A stretch of DNA of 64,000 bases from an uncultured Candidatus Nemicrothrix sp. (GTDB lineage Bacteria > Actinomycetota > Acidimicrobiia > Acidimicrobiales > MedAcidi-G1): NCBI GenBank assembly GCA_913055915.1, contig CAJXKL010000006.1:1-64000 (forward strand), given 5' to 3'. The notes under the pieces were generated by a model. That model was not told the DNA's origin. It worked only from the letters and a program-made list of their open reading frames with translations, and did no database searches. A program made the position numbers and the translations under genes. Position 1 is the first letter of the stretch; every line of letters begins with the position of its first letter. Of this stretch, positions 17,911-26,830 are shown in pieces.

Positions 17911-17948
17911 GCGACACAACCTGCTCATAGCCAGCGAGGCCACCCCGG

Positions 17949-17954
17949 TAGAGT
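17949..17954 (+). promoter_or_regulatory. -10-like hexamer of alaS (leaderless pattern)
   Basis: TAGAGT ends 9 nt before the alaS ATG. Confidence 0.5.
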
Positions 17955-17963
17955 GGCCCGACC

Positions 17964-20534
17964 ATGGCAGAACACTCAGCCAACGGCGTAAGGCGCGCAT
18001 TCGTCGACTACTTCGTCGACAGGGGCCACCACCATGAGCCCTCCGGTAGCCTGATCCCACACGACCCCACGCTGCTGTTCACGGTAGCTGGAATGGTCCC
18101 CTTCAAGCCCTACTTCGTGGGAGAACAACCAGCCCCATGGGACCGGGCGGTAACCGTCCAGAAGTGCGTGAGGGCCGGCGGCAAGCACAACGACCTCGAC
18201 GAGGTCGGCCGAACCAGTCGCCACCTCACCTTCTTCGAGATGATGGGCAACTTCAGCTTCGGCGACTACTTCAAGTCCGACGCCTGCGCCTTCGCCTGGG
18301 AGTTCGTGACCGATGTCCTGGGCCTCGACCCCGACCGACTCTGGGTGACCGTCCACGTCAGTGACGATGAGGCCGAGGCCATCTGGCGCGACGAGGTCGG
18401 CGTGCCCGTCGAACGCATCCAGCGCCTCGACGAGGACAACTACTGGCGAATGGCCGACACCGGGCCGTGTGGACCCTGCTCCGAGATCTTCTGGGACAGG
18501 GGTCCCGACTTCGGCGCCGACGGCGGCCCCACCCACGGAGGCGAGGAACGCTTCATCGAGATCTGGAACCTGGTCTTCATGCAGTTCGAGCAGCATGAGG
18601 ACGGCTCCATGACGCCGCTGCCGGCGCCGTCCATCGACACGGGCGCCGGCCTTGAACGCATCCTCTCAGTGCTGGAGGAGGTCGACTCGGTATGGGAGAC
18701 CGACGAGTTCGTGCGCCTCCTCGCCGTCATCAGCGAAATCACCGGGGTGGAACACGGGTCCAGCGACCGCACCGACGTGTCCCAGCACATCCTGGCCGAC
18801 CACGCTCGGTCCTCAACCTTTCTCATCAGCGATGGGGTGTTCCCCAGCAACGAGGACCGCGGCTACGTGTTGCGCCGCATCATCCGTCGGGCAGTGCGCC
18901 ACGCCTGGCTGCTTGGAGTCGAGGACCTCGTCATGCCCACGCTGGTCGACGCCGTCGTCTCCATCATGGGCGACGACTACCCCGACCTGGTACGCAACCA
19001 CGCCTTCGTGCGCGACATCCTCGAACGCGAAGAAGGCCGTTTTCGCGAGACCCTGCGAACCGGCCTTGCGATCCTCGACGATGCACTCGAAGGCCTCGAC
19101 GAGGGCTCCACGCTTGACGGAGACGTGGCCTTCAAGTTGCACGACACCTACGGCTTCCCCCTTGAGTTGACCCAGGAGATCACGGCCGAGAAGGGTGTGG
19201 CAGTCGACAACGAGGCATTCGGCGTGGCCATGGCCCGCCAACAGGACATGGCCCGCTCGGCCCGCAAGGACGGCACCACAGCCTCCGTCGGTGACCTGCG
19301 CTCCGTGCTGGAGGCAGGTGGCCCAACCGAGTTCGTGGGTCGCGAACAAGACGGTGCCGAGGCCGTGGTGGTGTTCTCCGACGGAGAGGTCGTGGTCCTC
19401 GACCGCACCCCGTTCTACGCCGAGTCCGGTGGCCAGGTGGGCGACACCGGAACCATCACATGGGACGGCGGGTCCGTCGACGTGGCTGATACCACCCTCG
19501 CCCTCGACGGCCTGCACTGCCACAAGGTCACTGCCGACACACCGGGCCCCGATGTCGGACAGACCGTGACGGCCACCATCGACCCACAACGCCGCGCAGC
19601 AATCCGACGCAACCACACCGGAACCCACATCCTCCACTGGGCGCTGCGACAGGTTCTGGGCGACCACGTCAAGCAGCAGGGGTCATGGGTGGGACCCGAC
19701 CACTTGCGCTTCGACTTCAGCCACTTTGAGGCCATGACCGCCGAACAGGTCTCCGCCGTCGAGGACCTCACCAACGCTGAGATCCTCTCCAACCACGAGT
19801 GCCGAAACTTCGAGACCAGCCGCGAAGAGGCCGAGGCCCTTGGCGCTATTGCCTTCTTCGGTGACAAGTACGGAGACCAGGTGCGTGTGCTCGAAGCTGG
19901 CCCCAACTCGGTTGAACTCTGCGGGGGAACCCACGTGTCAGCCCTGGGCGACATCGGGCTCGTGAAGATCACAACAGAGGGGTCCATCGGCTCCAACATC
20001 CGTCGCCTCGAGGCAGTCACCGGAACAGCACCCATAGAGCGGCTCCGTGGAGCCGAGGCATCCCTGGCCGAGGTCGCTGACCTGGTCGGTGTACCCGTCG
20101 ACGACCTGATCGACGGCATCACGAAGCGCCTGGCCGAGGCCAAGGCCGTTCGCTCTGAGTTGGCTGGCGCCAGGCGTGAGTTGGCCCTGGGCCGCGCCGA
20201 CGAACTGGCAGCCTCGGCCGACGACGGGATCGTCGTGACCATGGTCGACGGCATCGACCGCGACGGCCTACGCGACCTGGCAGTCGCCGTACGTGACCGT
20301 GACGGCGTACGAGCCGTCGTGCTCGGCACCTCACCCGACGGTGGCGGAGCCGCCCTCGTGGCAGCCGTAACACCCGACAGCGGCCTCGATGCAGGTGCAC
20401 TCGTAGCCGATGCCGCAAAGACGATTGACGGTGGTGGACGCCCGAGCCCCGACCTCACCGTCGTCGGCGGCAGGTCCCCCGAGAACCTTCCCGAGGCACT
20501 CGAGCAGGCACGGGCAGCAGCCCTGGCCGGCTAG
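17964..20534 (+). CDS. alaS: Alanine--tRNA ligase
   Basis: Class II synthetase, 856 aa, slightly shorter than the E. coli enzyme (876). N-terminal catalytic core ('SGSLIPHDPTLLFTVAGMVPFKPYF', 'RTSRHLTFFEMMGNFSFGDYFK'), tRNA-recognition helices, an editing domain with the zinc motifs 'NHTGTHILHWALR' and 'CGGTHVSALGDIG', and a C-terminal C-Ala domain ('DGGGRPSPDLTVVGG'). The start is supported by a correctly spaced -10-like hexamer. ruvX follows after 15 nt. Confidence 0.96.
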   Translation: MAEHSANGVRRAFVDYFVDRGHHHEPSGSLIPHDPTLLFTVAGMVPFKPYFVGEQPAPWDRAVTVQKCVRAGGKHNDLDEVGRTSRHLTFFEMMGNFSFGDYFKSDACAFAWEFVTDVLGLDPDRLWVTVHVSDDEAEAIWRDEVGVPVERIQRLDEDNYWRMADTGPCGPCSEIFWDRGPDFGADGGPTHGGEERFIEIWNLVFMQFEQHEDGSMTPLPAPSIDTGAGLERILSVLEEVDSVWETDEFVRLLAVISEITGVEHGSSDRTDVSQHILADHARSSTFLISDGVFPSNEDRGYVLRRIIRRAVRHAWLLGVEDLVMPTLVDAVVSIMGDDYPDLVRNHAFVRDILEREEGRFRETLRTGLAILDDALEGLDEGSTLDGDVAFKLHDTYGFPLELTQEITAEKGVAVDNEAFGVAMARQQDMARSARKDGTTASVGDLRSVLEAGGPTEFVGREQDGAEAVVVFSDGEVVVLDRTPFYAESGGQVGDTGTITWDGGSVDVADTTLALDGLHCHKVTADTPGPDVGQTVTATIDPQRRAAIRRNHTGTHILHWALRQVLGDHVKQQGSWVGPDHLRFDFSHFEAMTAEQVSAVEDLTNAEILSNHECRNFETSREEAEALGAIAFFGDKYGDQVRVLEAGPNSVELCGGTHVSALGDIGLVKITTEGSIGSNIRRLEAVTGTAPIERLRGAEASLAEVADLVGVPVDDLIDGITKRLAEAKAVRSELAGARRELALGRADELAASADDGIVVTMVDGIDRDGLRDLAVAVRDRDGVRAVVLGTSPDGGGAALVAAVTPDSGLDAGALVADAAKTIDGGGRPSPDLTVVGGRSPENLPEALEQARAAALAG

Positions 20535-20549
20535 GCCTGCAGCGCAGTC

Positions 20550-20978
20550 GTGCGGGCAATAGGCCTAGACCTGGGCACGAAGCGGATCGGCGTGGCCGTC
20601 AGCGATAGCGACGGCCGCTTGGCAATGCCGATCGAGGTACTGGTACGCACCGGCGACAGGGAGGGCGAACACCGCGCAGTGGCGGCCCTGGTCGCCGAAT
20701 GGGAGGCCGAGGTAGTGGTGGTCGGCGTGCCCTACTCGCTCGACGGCTCCGTTGGCCCAATGGCCAAGACCATGATCGCCGAAGCCGACCAGTTGGCAAC
20801 CCGGCTGTCCGTGCCGGTCCAGACCCACGATGAGCGCCTCACCACGGCCACCGCCGAAAAGCAACTTCGTGAACAGGAGATGAGCGGAGAGGATCGCCGC
20901 AAGGTGGTCGACAAGGTGGCTGCCTCGGTGATGCTCCAGGCATGGCTCGAGGGCCGGGCCGGGGGAGAGCCGACATGA
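20550..20978 (+). CDS. ruvX: RuvX/YqgF RNase H-fold nuclease
   Basis: A 142-aa YqgF family protein, implicated in processing of 16S rRNA ends or in recombination in different bacteria. Key segments: 'AIGLDLGTKRIGVAVSD' with the first catalytic Asp, 'VVVVGVPYSLDGSVGP', 'VQTHDERLTTATAEKQL' and 'DKVAASVMLQAWLE' with the last Asp. Start is GTG. The stop overlaps the mltG ATG (ATGA). The alaS-ruvX-mltG order is conserved in actinobacteria. Confidence 0.93.
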   Translation: MRAIGLDLGTKRIGVAVSDSDGRLAMPIEVLVRTGDREGEHRAVAALVAEWEAEVVVVGVPYSLDGSVGPMAKTMIAEADQLATRLSVPVQTHDERLTTATAEKQLREQEMSGEDRRKVVDKVAASVMLQAWLEGRAGGEPT

Positions 20979-22291
20979 GCGACGAAACCCCCGACATGCC
21001 GGAAGGGACCGGTGATGACTATCCCGACCTGCACTCCAAACCTGAGTTCTCAGAGACCCGACCCATCGACCAGGTGGTCGCCTGGGAGGCCGACCAGTCC
21101 GGCCAGGAGCCCGACGAGGAGATCCTCACAGAGCAACCCCTTCCGACCGACGAGCCCAGCCCCGACGTCACCTGGGTACGCCACCGGCCACTGCTGGGAC
21201 CCATTCCAAGGTGGGGAGGGGTGCTTGCCGTGGTGCTGTTCGGAGCGGCCGTCGCGTTCGGTGGCTTCCGCGGCTGGGTAGACAACCAGCTTCGACCCAG
21301 CGCACCACCCGGCGACGAGGTGGAGTTGACCATCCTGGAAGGCTGGTCAACCAATGACGTAGCGGTGGCGCTCGGCGACTCCGGCGTAATCGACCACCCT
21401 GCGATGTTCCGCCAGTGGATGCGGTGCCCCTCTGGACTGCAGTGGCTCATCGACTGCCCGGCCGGCATCGAGTACTCGTTCCAGGCAGGCGACTACGTGC
21501 TCCAGGAACACCTCTCCTTTGATGACACCGTTGCGCTTCTCGAAGAGGGTCCCCTGCCCGAAGAGGTCGTCCGCATCACGGTCCCCGAGGGCCTGACCCT
21601 GAACCAGATGGTGAACCGTGTGGTCCGCAGGATGCCCACCTTCGACGAGGCCCAGATGCGTGCGGCCCTCGCCAGCGACCGCCTCATCTGGGAGCACTAC
21701 CCCGGCGAACTGCCGTTCCTCCTTGTCGAGGGCCTCCTGTTCCCTGACACATACCAGCTTGACGACGCGACGATCACCGACGAGTTGGGCCTGCTCGTCC
21801 GCATGCACAACCAGTTCCTGGCGGTTGTGGAGGAACTCGACCTTGAGGAGCGCTCAGTGGAACTGGGCCTCACCCCCTACGACGCGGTCATCCTGGCCTC
21901 ACTCATCGAAGAGGAGGCCCTGCTCGACGGCGACCGGGCCAAGATAAGCCGGGTCATCCACAACAGGTTGAACATGGGATGGACTCTCGGCATCGACGCC
22001 AGCACCCGCTACGCCGTGGCCAAGACCGCTGGCGAGCCCCTCACCGCAGAGGACCTGGACACCAAGTCCATGTGGAACACGAGGGTCGTGGCAGGCCTTC
22101 CGCCCACACCCATCGCAGCCCCCGGTCGCTCCTCCCTCGAGGCCGCCCTGGCCCCGGCAGACGGCTCCTGGCTCTACTACGTGCGTACCGACGAGAACGA
22201 CGTTGTGGGAGCACACACCTTCGCCGAGACAGCAGACGAATTCGAGGATGCGCGCCGGGTATGTGTAGAAAAGGACCTTGGCTGTGGCTGA
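20975..22291 (+). CDS. mltG: Endolytic murein transglycosylase MltG (YceG-like)
   Basis: Membrane-anchored lytic transglycosylase that cuts nascent peptidoglycan strands. The 438-aa protein has an acidic cytoplasmic N-terminus (~70 residues), a membrane helix ('VLAVVLFGAAVAFGGFRGWV'), a LysM-like stretch and the YceG domain. The conserved catalytic glutamate lies in 'ASLIEEEA' (around residues 308-315), followed by 'ISRVIHNRLNMGWTLGIDAS' and 'GLPPTPIAAPGRSSLEAAL'. Coupled to ruvX by an ATGA overlap and overlapping aroE by 8 nt. Confidence 0.93.
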   Translation: MSDETPDMPEGTGDDYPDLHSKPEFSETRPIDQVVAWEADQSGQEPDEEILTEQPLPTDEPSPDVTWVRHRPLLGPIPRWGGVLAVVLFGAAVAFGGFRGWVDNQLRPSAPPGDEVELTILEGWSTNDVAVALGDSGVIDHPAMFRQWMRCPSGLQWLIDCPAGIEYSFQAGDYVLQEHLSFDDTVALLEEGPLPEEVVRITVPEGLTLNQMVNRVVRRMPTFDEAQMRAALASDRLIWEHYPGELPFLLVEGLLFPDTYQLDDATITDELGLLVRMHNQFLAVVEELDLEERSVELGLTPYDAVILASLIEEEALLDGDRAKISRVIHNRLNMGWTLGIDASTRYAVAKTAGEPLTAEDLDTKSMWNTRVVAGLPPTPIAAPGRSSLEAALAPADGSWLYYVRTDENDVVGAHTFAETADEFEDARRVCVEKDLGCG

Positions 22292-23132
22292 GACGCGACG
22301 GTCCGGAAGCCGAATGGCGGCGGTGATCGGTTCACCGGTCGCGCACTCGCTGTCTCCGGTGATCATGAACGCAGCCTTCGCGGCAGCCGACCTGGACTGG
22401 ACGTTCATCGCACACGAGGTAGCCGAGGGAGACACCGCACGGGCGCTCGACTGGGCCCGCAGCGAGAACCTCGTGGGCCTCTCTGTGACTATGCCCCACA
22501 AGGCGGCCGTTGCCGTAGCGGTCGATGAGTTGAGCGACGTTGCCGGGCGCCTCAACGCTGTGAACTGTGTGGTTCTCGACGGCGGGTGCCTCTTTGGCCA
22601 CAACACCGATGGTGGCGGGTTCATCGACGGCCTCGCCCACGATGCCGGCTTCGGCCCCGCAGGCTGCAGGGCCGTCGTTCTCGGAGCGGGTGGCGCAGCC
22701 AGGGCCGTCGTCCACGCCCTGGGTGTTGCCGGAGCATCAGATGTGGCTGTGGTCAACCGGACACCAACCGGGGCGGAGGTGGCCGCCGGCCTCGCCGACG
22801 GGGTCGGGCGGGTCGCCGACACCGATGCGGTGGCAGGCGCCGACCTGGTTGTCAACGCGACACCGATCGGCATGGGCGAAGGTGGTTCCGCGATGCCCGT
22901 CGACCCCGACCTCCTGTACCCGGGCCAGGTCGCCGTCGACCTCATCTACCACCCCCTCGCCACACCCTGGGTGGTGGCACTCCGCGAACGCGGTGTCGAG
23001 GCCCACGGAGGCCTCTCGATGCTCATCTTCCAGGCTGCGCTGGCCTTCACCCACTGGACGGGTGGGGAGGCGCCGGTGGCGGCCATGGAACAGGCTGCAC
23101 GGGTCGAGCTGGCTGCCCGCACAGCCAGCTGA
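22284..23132 (+). CDS. aroE: Shikimate dehydrogenase
   Basis: Reduces 3-dehydroshikimate to shikimate with NADPH. The 282-aa protein shows 'VIGSPVAHSLSPVIMNAAF' (shikimate site), Lys73 in 'VTMPHK', Asp109 in 'GHNTDGGGF', the nucleotide-binding 'GAGGAARAVVHAL' and the 'NRT' cofactor motif. The GTG start is chosen because an AAGGA ribosome binding site lies about 8 nt upstream; TTG at 22278 and ATG at 22314 are alternatives. It overlaps the end of mltG. Confidence 0.94.
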   Translation: MAETRRSGSRMAAVIGSPVAHSLSPVIMNAAFAAADLDWTFIAHEVAEGDTARALDWARSENLVGLSVTMPHKAAVAVAVDELSDVAGRLNAVNCVVLDGGCLFGHNTDGGGFIDGLAHDAGFGPAGCRAVVLGAGGAARAVVHALGVAGASDVAVVNRTPTGAEVAAGLADGVGRVADTDAVAGADLVVNATPIGMGEGGSAMPVDPDLLYPGQVAVDLIYHPLATPWVVALRERGVEAHGGLSMLIFQAALAFTHWTGGEAPVAAMEQAARVELAARTAS

Positions 23133-23148
23133 ACCCCCTGCGGTTCCC

Positions 23149-23614
23149 ATGGATCCGGCGCCAGCCGTGGCCCTTGTCTGGATGGTGGCCTGGCTCGTGG
23201 CCCTCTCGGCTGTGGACCTGCGCAGCCGACGCCTACCGGACCCAATGGTCGCCCCCTCCCGGCAGGTCTCATAGTCCTCGACGCCGCCACTGCGCTCTCA
23301 GGTGGACGTCCTGAGAGCCTGCTGTGGGCCTGCGCCGGTGCCCTCTCATACGGCGGCCTACTGCTCATGGTCAAGGTGCTTGCGCCATCAGGCCTCGGCG
23401 GCGACGTGAAGCTGGCTGCCCCCTGGGATGGCAGATCGGCTTCGCCGGAGGAACCGGGTTCCCCACCGCGGTCCTCACGGCGCTCCTGATGACCTGTCTG
23501 TCCGCCCTGGTGTGGCAGGTGATGGGACGCCTTCGGGGGCACCGGTGGCCTCAGACGCTGGCCTTCGGTCCGTGGCTTGGAGCTGCAGCCGTCCTCGTTG
23601 TTTCGATCCCATGA
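23149..23614 (+). pseudogene. Prepilin peptidase (A24 family) broken by two -1 frameshifts
   Basis: Three frames join into one good A24 peptidase core of ~155 aa. Frame 1 from ATG 23149 gives 'ALSAVDLRSRRLPDPMVAP' with the first catalytic Asp; it must shift at the C5 tract 23252-23256. The next frame gives 'LLWACAGALSYGGLLLMVK' and 'GLGGDVKLAAP' with the second Asp; it must shift again at the C5 tract 23419-23423. The last frame gives 'GWQIGFAGGTGFPTAVL' to the TGA. Each break is one missing C in an identical GCCCCCT. In actinobacteria a short leader peptidase gene sits at this place between aroE and the other aro genes. True pseudogene, homopolymer error or recoding are all possible. Confidence 0.75.
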
Positions 23615-23649
23615 AGCGGTATTCGCCCGAGCCGGAGGGCCCGCATAAG

Positions 23650-23655
23650 TAGCCT
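23650..23655 (+). promoter_or_regulatory. -10-like hexamer of aroK (leaderless pattern)
   Basis: TAGCCT ends 6 nt before the ATG at 23662 and only 3 nt before the adjacent GTG, favouring the ATG. Confidence 0.45.
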
Positions 23656-23661
23656 GTCGTG

Positions 23662-24210
23662 ATGGCAATCGACCACGACGGCCCCGGCGGGCCCCACCTT
23701 GCGCTGGTGGGTCTCATGGGAGCCGGAAAGAGCGACGTGGGCGCAGCTGTGGCTCAGCGTCGGAACCTCCGCCACCTGGACCTCGACGTGCTGGTGACCG
23801 GCCGCGAGGGCCGCTCAGTGGGCGTGCTGTTCGAGGAACAGGGCGAGTCCGGCTTTCGGGACTGCGAGCAGGCAGCGCTGGCAGATGTGCTGTCGCTGGT
23901 GCAACCCGTCGTGTTGTCAACCGGTGGCGGCGTCCTCGAACGCCGACCCAACAGGGAACTCCTGTCCGAGCGGGCAACGGTCATCTGGTTGAGAGCCCGG
24001 CCGGAGACACTCGCCGACCGGGTCGGTGACGGTATTGGCAGGCCCCTCCTCCAGGCAGGCAACCCGGCCGAGGTGCTCACCGAACTGTCGTCCCTGCGTG
24101 GCCCCGACTACGAGGCCGCAGCCGACCACGTGGTTGACACCGACGACATGACCGTCGACGAGGTGGCCGATACCGTTGCAGCCGCGTTGCCCGACCCGGT
24201 GACCACATGA
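23662..24210 (+). CDS. aroK: Shikimate kinase
   Basis: Phosphorylates shikimate with ATP. The 182-aa protein has the P-loop 'GLMGAGKSDVG' (residues 17-27), the shikimate-binding 'DLDVLV', 'GESGFRDCEQAAL' and 'VLSTGGGVLERRPNRELL', and the lid region 'DGIGRPLL'. Its stop overlaps the aroB start (ATGA). In many actinobacteria aroC precedes aroK; here the space before it is taken by the broken peptidase gene only. Confidence 0.95.
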   Translation: MAIDHDGPGGPHLALVGLMGAGKSDVGAAVAQRRNLRHLDLDVLVTGREGRSVGVLFEEQGESGFRDCEQAALADVLSLVQPVVLSTGGGVLERRPNRELLSERATVIWLRARPETLADRVGDGIGRPLLQAGNPAEVLTELSSLRGPDYEAAADHVVDTDDMTVDEVADTVAAALPDPVTT

Positions 24211-25208
24211 TCATCGTCGACGTACCCCTGCCTGGCGGACGCTCCTACCCGGTGGTGATCGGACCCGTGGCAATCGACGGCATGTTGACCGTGCTCCCAC
24301 CCGTGTCGCGTGTCGCCATCGTGACCCAGAAGGGAATCGGGGTAGAGGTTGAGACTGCTGGCGAGCAGCGGGTCTTCACTATCCCCGACGGAGAGTCGGC
24401 CAAGACCCTTGCCACCATCGAGGACCTCTGCAGCGGCTTCTCCTCATGGGGCCTCACAAGGGGCGACATGGTCATTGGCATAGGAGGGGGGGTGGTCACC
24501 GACGTGGCCGGCTTCGCCGCAGCCAGCTACCACCGGGGCGTACCCGTGGCACACGTGGCCACCACCCTGCTGGCCCAGATCGACGCAGCTATCGGCGGCA
24601 AGACAGGCGTGAACCTCCCACAGGGCAAGAACCTCGTCGGGGCGTTCTGGCAGCCGACGGCTGTGTTCTGCGACACCGACACCCTGACGACCCTCCCCGA
24701 GAGGGAGATGAGCTGCGGAAGGGGAGAGATGGCCAAGTACCACTTCCTCGGCGGCGACGGCATGGAGAGCCTCGACCTGGACGAGCAGGTGGCCAGATGC
24801 GTTGAGATCAAGGCAGAGGTGGTGGCCGCCGACGAACGTGAGGCCGGGCGCCGGATGGTACTCAACTACGGGCACACCCTCGCCCACGCCATCGAGACCA
24901 CCGGTCGCTACGACATGCGCCACGGCGAGGCCGTTGCTGTGGGCCTGGTGTACGCAGCCGAACTGGCTGCTGCAATGGGCCGCATCGACATCGACAGGGT
25001 GGATGAACACCGACGCATCGTCGACCACTACGACCTGCCGCGTGCACTACCCGCCGGAGTGGACGACGACGAACTGCTTGCGGCGATGGGCCGTGACAAG
25101 AAGGCATTCGACGGCCTGACCTTCGTGCTGGACGGCCCCGACGGCGTCGAGCCGGTCCACGGGGTCGACCCCGACCTTGCAAGAAATACGCTGGACAGGG
25201 TGAGATGA
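24207..25208 (+). CDS. aroB: 3-dehydroquinate synthase
   Basis: NAD- and metal-dependent enzyme that converts DAHP to 3-dehydroquinate. The 333-aa protein is shorter than many family members (~360) but has all the main motifs: 'GIGGGVVTDVAGFAAASYHRG', 'TTLLAQIDAAIGGKTGVN', metal ligands Glu in 'GEMAKYH', His in 'NYGHTLAHAIE' and His in 'MRHGEAVAVG'. The gene contains an intact G7 run (24486-24492), which shows that long homopolymers are correctly read nearby. Coupled to aroK by ATGA. Confidence 0.95.
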   Translation: MIIVDVPLPGGRSYPVVIGPVAIDGMLTVLPPVSRVAIVTQKGIGVEVETAGEQRVFTIPDGESAKTLATIEDLCSGFSSWGLTRGDMVIGIGGGVVTDVAGFAAASYHRGVPVAHVATTLLAQIDAAIGGKTGVNLPQGKNLVGAFWQPTAVFCDTDTLTTLPEREMSCGRGEMAKYHFLGGDGMESLDLDEQVARCVEIKAEVVAADEREAGRRMVLNYGHTLAHAIETTGRYDMRHGEAVAVGLVYAAELAAAMGRIDIDRVDEHRRIVDHYDLPRALPAGVDDDELLAAMGRDKKAFDGLTFVLDGPDGVEPVHGVDPDLARNTLDRVR

Positions 25209-25236
25209 GCCCTGGGAACGAGAGGAACCGCCAGAT

Positions 25237-25683
25237 ATGAGCACACAGACCGTGATGGTGTTGTCGGGCCCCAACCTGAACCTGCTCGGTGAGCGGGAAC
25301 CCGAGGTGTACGGGGCCGAAACCCTCGACGACCACCTGGCCGTGGCAACCGAGGCGGCCACAGCCCACGGGCTGGCGATCGACCACCTGCAGTCCAACCA
25401 CGAGGGAGAGCTGGTCGACGCCATCCACGCGGCCCGCGCCAACTGCGCTGCCATCGTCATCAATCCCGGCGCCTTCACCCACTACGCCTGGGCCATCCAC
25501 GACGCCCTCGCCGCCTTTGACGGGCCCGTCATCGAGGTGCACCTGTCCAACCCGGCAGCCCGCGAGCCGTGGCGCCACACCTCGGTCGTGGCACCGGTAG
25601 CCGCCGGCACCATCGCCGGCTTCGGCAGCGACGGCTACCGCCTGGCTATGGACGCCGTAGCGGCCCTCCTGGCCCCCGCCTGA
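25237..25683 (+). CDS. aroQ: Type II 3-dehydroquinate dehydratase
   Basis: Dehydrates 3-dehydroquinate to 3-dehydroshikimate. The 148-aa protein has 'SGPNLNLLGEREPEVYG' with the catalytic Arg and Tyr, 'QSNHEGELVDAIH', 'INPGAFTHYAWAIHDAL' with the catalytic His, and 'EVHLSNPAAREPWRHTSVV'. A GAGAGGAA ribosome binding site precedes the ATG. Together with aroE, aroK and aroB four shikimate steps are in this region. Confidence 0.96.
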   Translation: MSTQTVMVLSGPNLNLLGEREPEVYGAETLDDHLAVATEAATAHGLAIDHLQSNHEGELVDAIHAARANCAAIVINPGAFTHYAWAIHDALAAFDGPVIEVHLSNPAAREPWRHTSVVAPVAAGTIAGFGSDGYRLAMDAVAALLAPA

Positions 25684-25690
25684 GCGACCC

Positions 25691-26788
25691 GTGACAACGC
25701 CCGTGCTTCCACCCATGGAGGTGGGGCTGCGCCTGGGCCGGCTACGGACCAGCCTGGATGACGCCGGCTGCGGGGCGCTGCTCATCACCTCCACCACCAA
25801 CGTCGGATACCTCACCGGGTTCACCGGCTCAGCCGGACTGCTCTGGGTCGACGCGGACAGGGCCGTGCTGGTCACCGACGGCCGCTACGCCGATCAGGCA
25901 CCCCGGGAGGTCACCGCCGCCGGCACCGAGGTTGAGGTGGAGATAGCCGTCGCCGGACGCCAGGAACTCATGAAGGGCCTTACCACCGGCAGCACCGACC
26001 TGGGCCTCGAGGCCGACTCCATCACATGGACAGACCAGCGCAGGTTCGCCGACTGGTTCGACGGAACCGCACTTGTACCCACCGGCGGCCTCGTCGAATC
26101 CCTGCGCGAGGTCAAGGATGAGGGAGAGTTGGCCCGCATCGGCGCAGCCGCAGCGATAGCCGACAAGGCACTCGCCGAAGTCTGGCCAATGCTCGACACG
26201 GGACCAACCGAGAGGCAGGTCGCCTCGGCGCTCGACGACACCATGCGGAGCCTCGGCGCATCCGACAGGGCCTTTGAGACCATCGTGGCGGCAGGACCCA
26301 ACAGCGCCCACCCCCATGCCCGCCCTGGTGACAGGGTCATCGCCAGCGGGGACCTCGTGGTCTGCGACCTGGGCGCCATCGTCGACGGCTACCACTCCGA
26401 CATGACCCGCTCGGTCCGCATCGGCGGAACAGGTGACGGCCCCGAGGCCGAAATGCTCACCATGGTGCTCGCGGCACAGCAGGCAGGAATGGCCACCATT
26501 GCCGACGGTGTGGCTACAGCAGCAGTCGACACCGCATGCCGCAGCGTCCTCACAGGAGCCGGCCTCGGTGACGCCTTCACCCACGGAACCGGCCACGGCG
26601 TGGGCCTCGACATCCACGAGGCACCGGCCCTGTCGGGAACCTCCACTGCTACCCTTCGCAGCGGCCAGGTGGTCACCGTCGAACCGGGTGCCTACATCGC
26701 CGGAGTCGGCGGCGTCCGCTGGGAGGACACGGTGGTCGTGGAGAGCGGAGGCTGCCGACGCCTCACCATGTCGCCCAGCGCCACCTGA
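25691..26788 (+). CDS. M24B aminopeptidase P / Xaa-Pro dipeptidase
   Basis: A 365-aa metallopeptidase that removes residues next to proline. N-terminal creatinase-like domain ('RTSLDDAGCGALLITSTTNVGYLTGFTGS'), then the pita-bread catalytic domain with the five metal ligands: Asp in 'VCDLGAIVDG', Asp in 'DMTRSV', His in 'FTHGTGHGVGLDIHE', Glu in 'VEPGAYI' and Glu in 'WEDTVVV'. Whether it acts on dipeptides (PepQ) or longer peptides (PepP) cannot be told. Position before efp is the usual one; a link through proline-rich peptides is only suggestive. Confidence 0.9.
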   Translation: MTTPVLPPMEVGLRLGRLRTSLDDAGCGALLITSTTNVGYLTGFTGSAGLLWVDADRAVLVTDGRYADQAPREVTAAGTEVEVEIAVAGRQELMKGLTTGSTDLGLEADSITWTDQRRFADWFDGTALVPTGGLVESLREVKDEGELARIGAAAAIADKALAEVWPMLDTGPTERQVASALDDTMRSLGASDRAFETIVAAGPNSAHPHARPGDRVIASGDLVVCDLGAIVDGYHSDMTRSVRIGGTGDGPEAEMLTMVLAAQQAGMATIADGVATAAVDTACRSVLTGAGLGDAFTHGTGHGVGLDIHEAPALSGTSTATLRSGQVVTVEPGAYIAGVGGVRWEDTVVVESGGCRRLTMSPSAT

Positions 26789-26830
26789 CACGTAACACGA
26801 CCCACCACACCCCGACAGCGAGACCAGAAC

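Noticed and set aside
23252-23423. Canonical programmed -1 frameshift sites in the prepilin peptidase
   Set aside because: The heptamers do not fit X_XXY_YYZ in the zero frame, because the codon before CCC is GCC. Only single-tRNA slippage on CCC would work, and two in one small gene is improbable, so I did not annotate recoding.
24481-24500. Possible frameshift at the G7 run in aroB
   Set aside because: The run is in frame and encodes the conserved 'GIGGGVVTDVAG', so the gene is intact.
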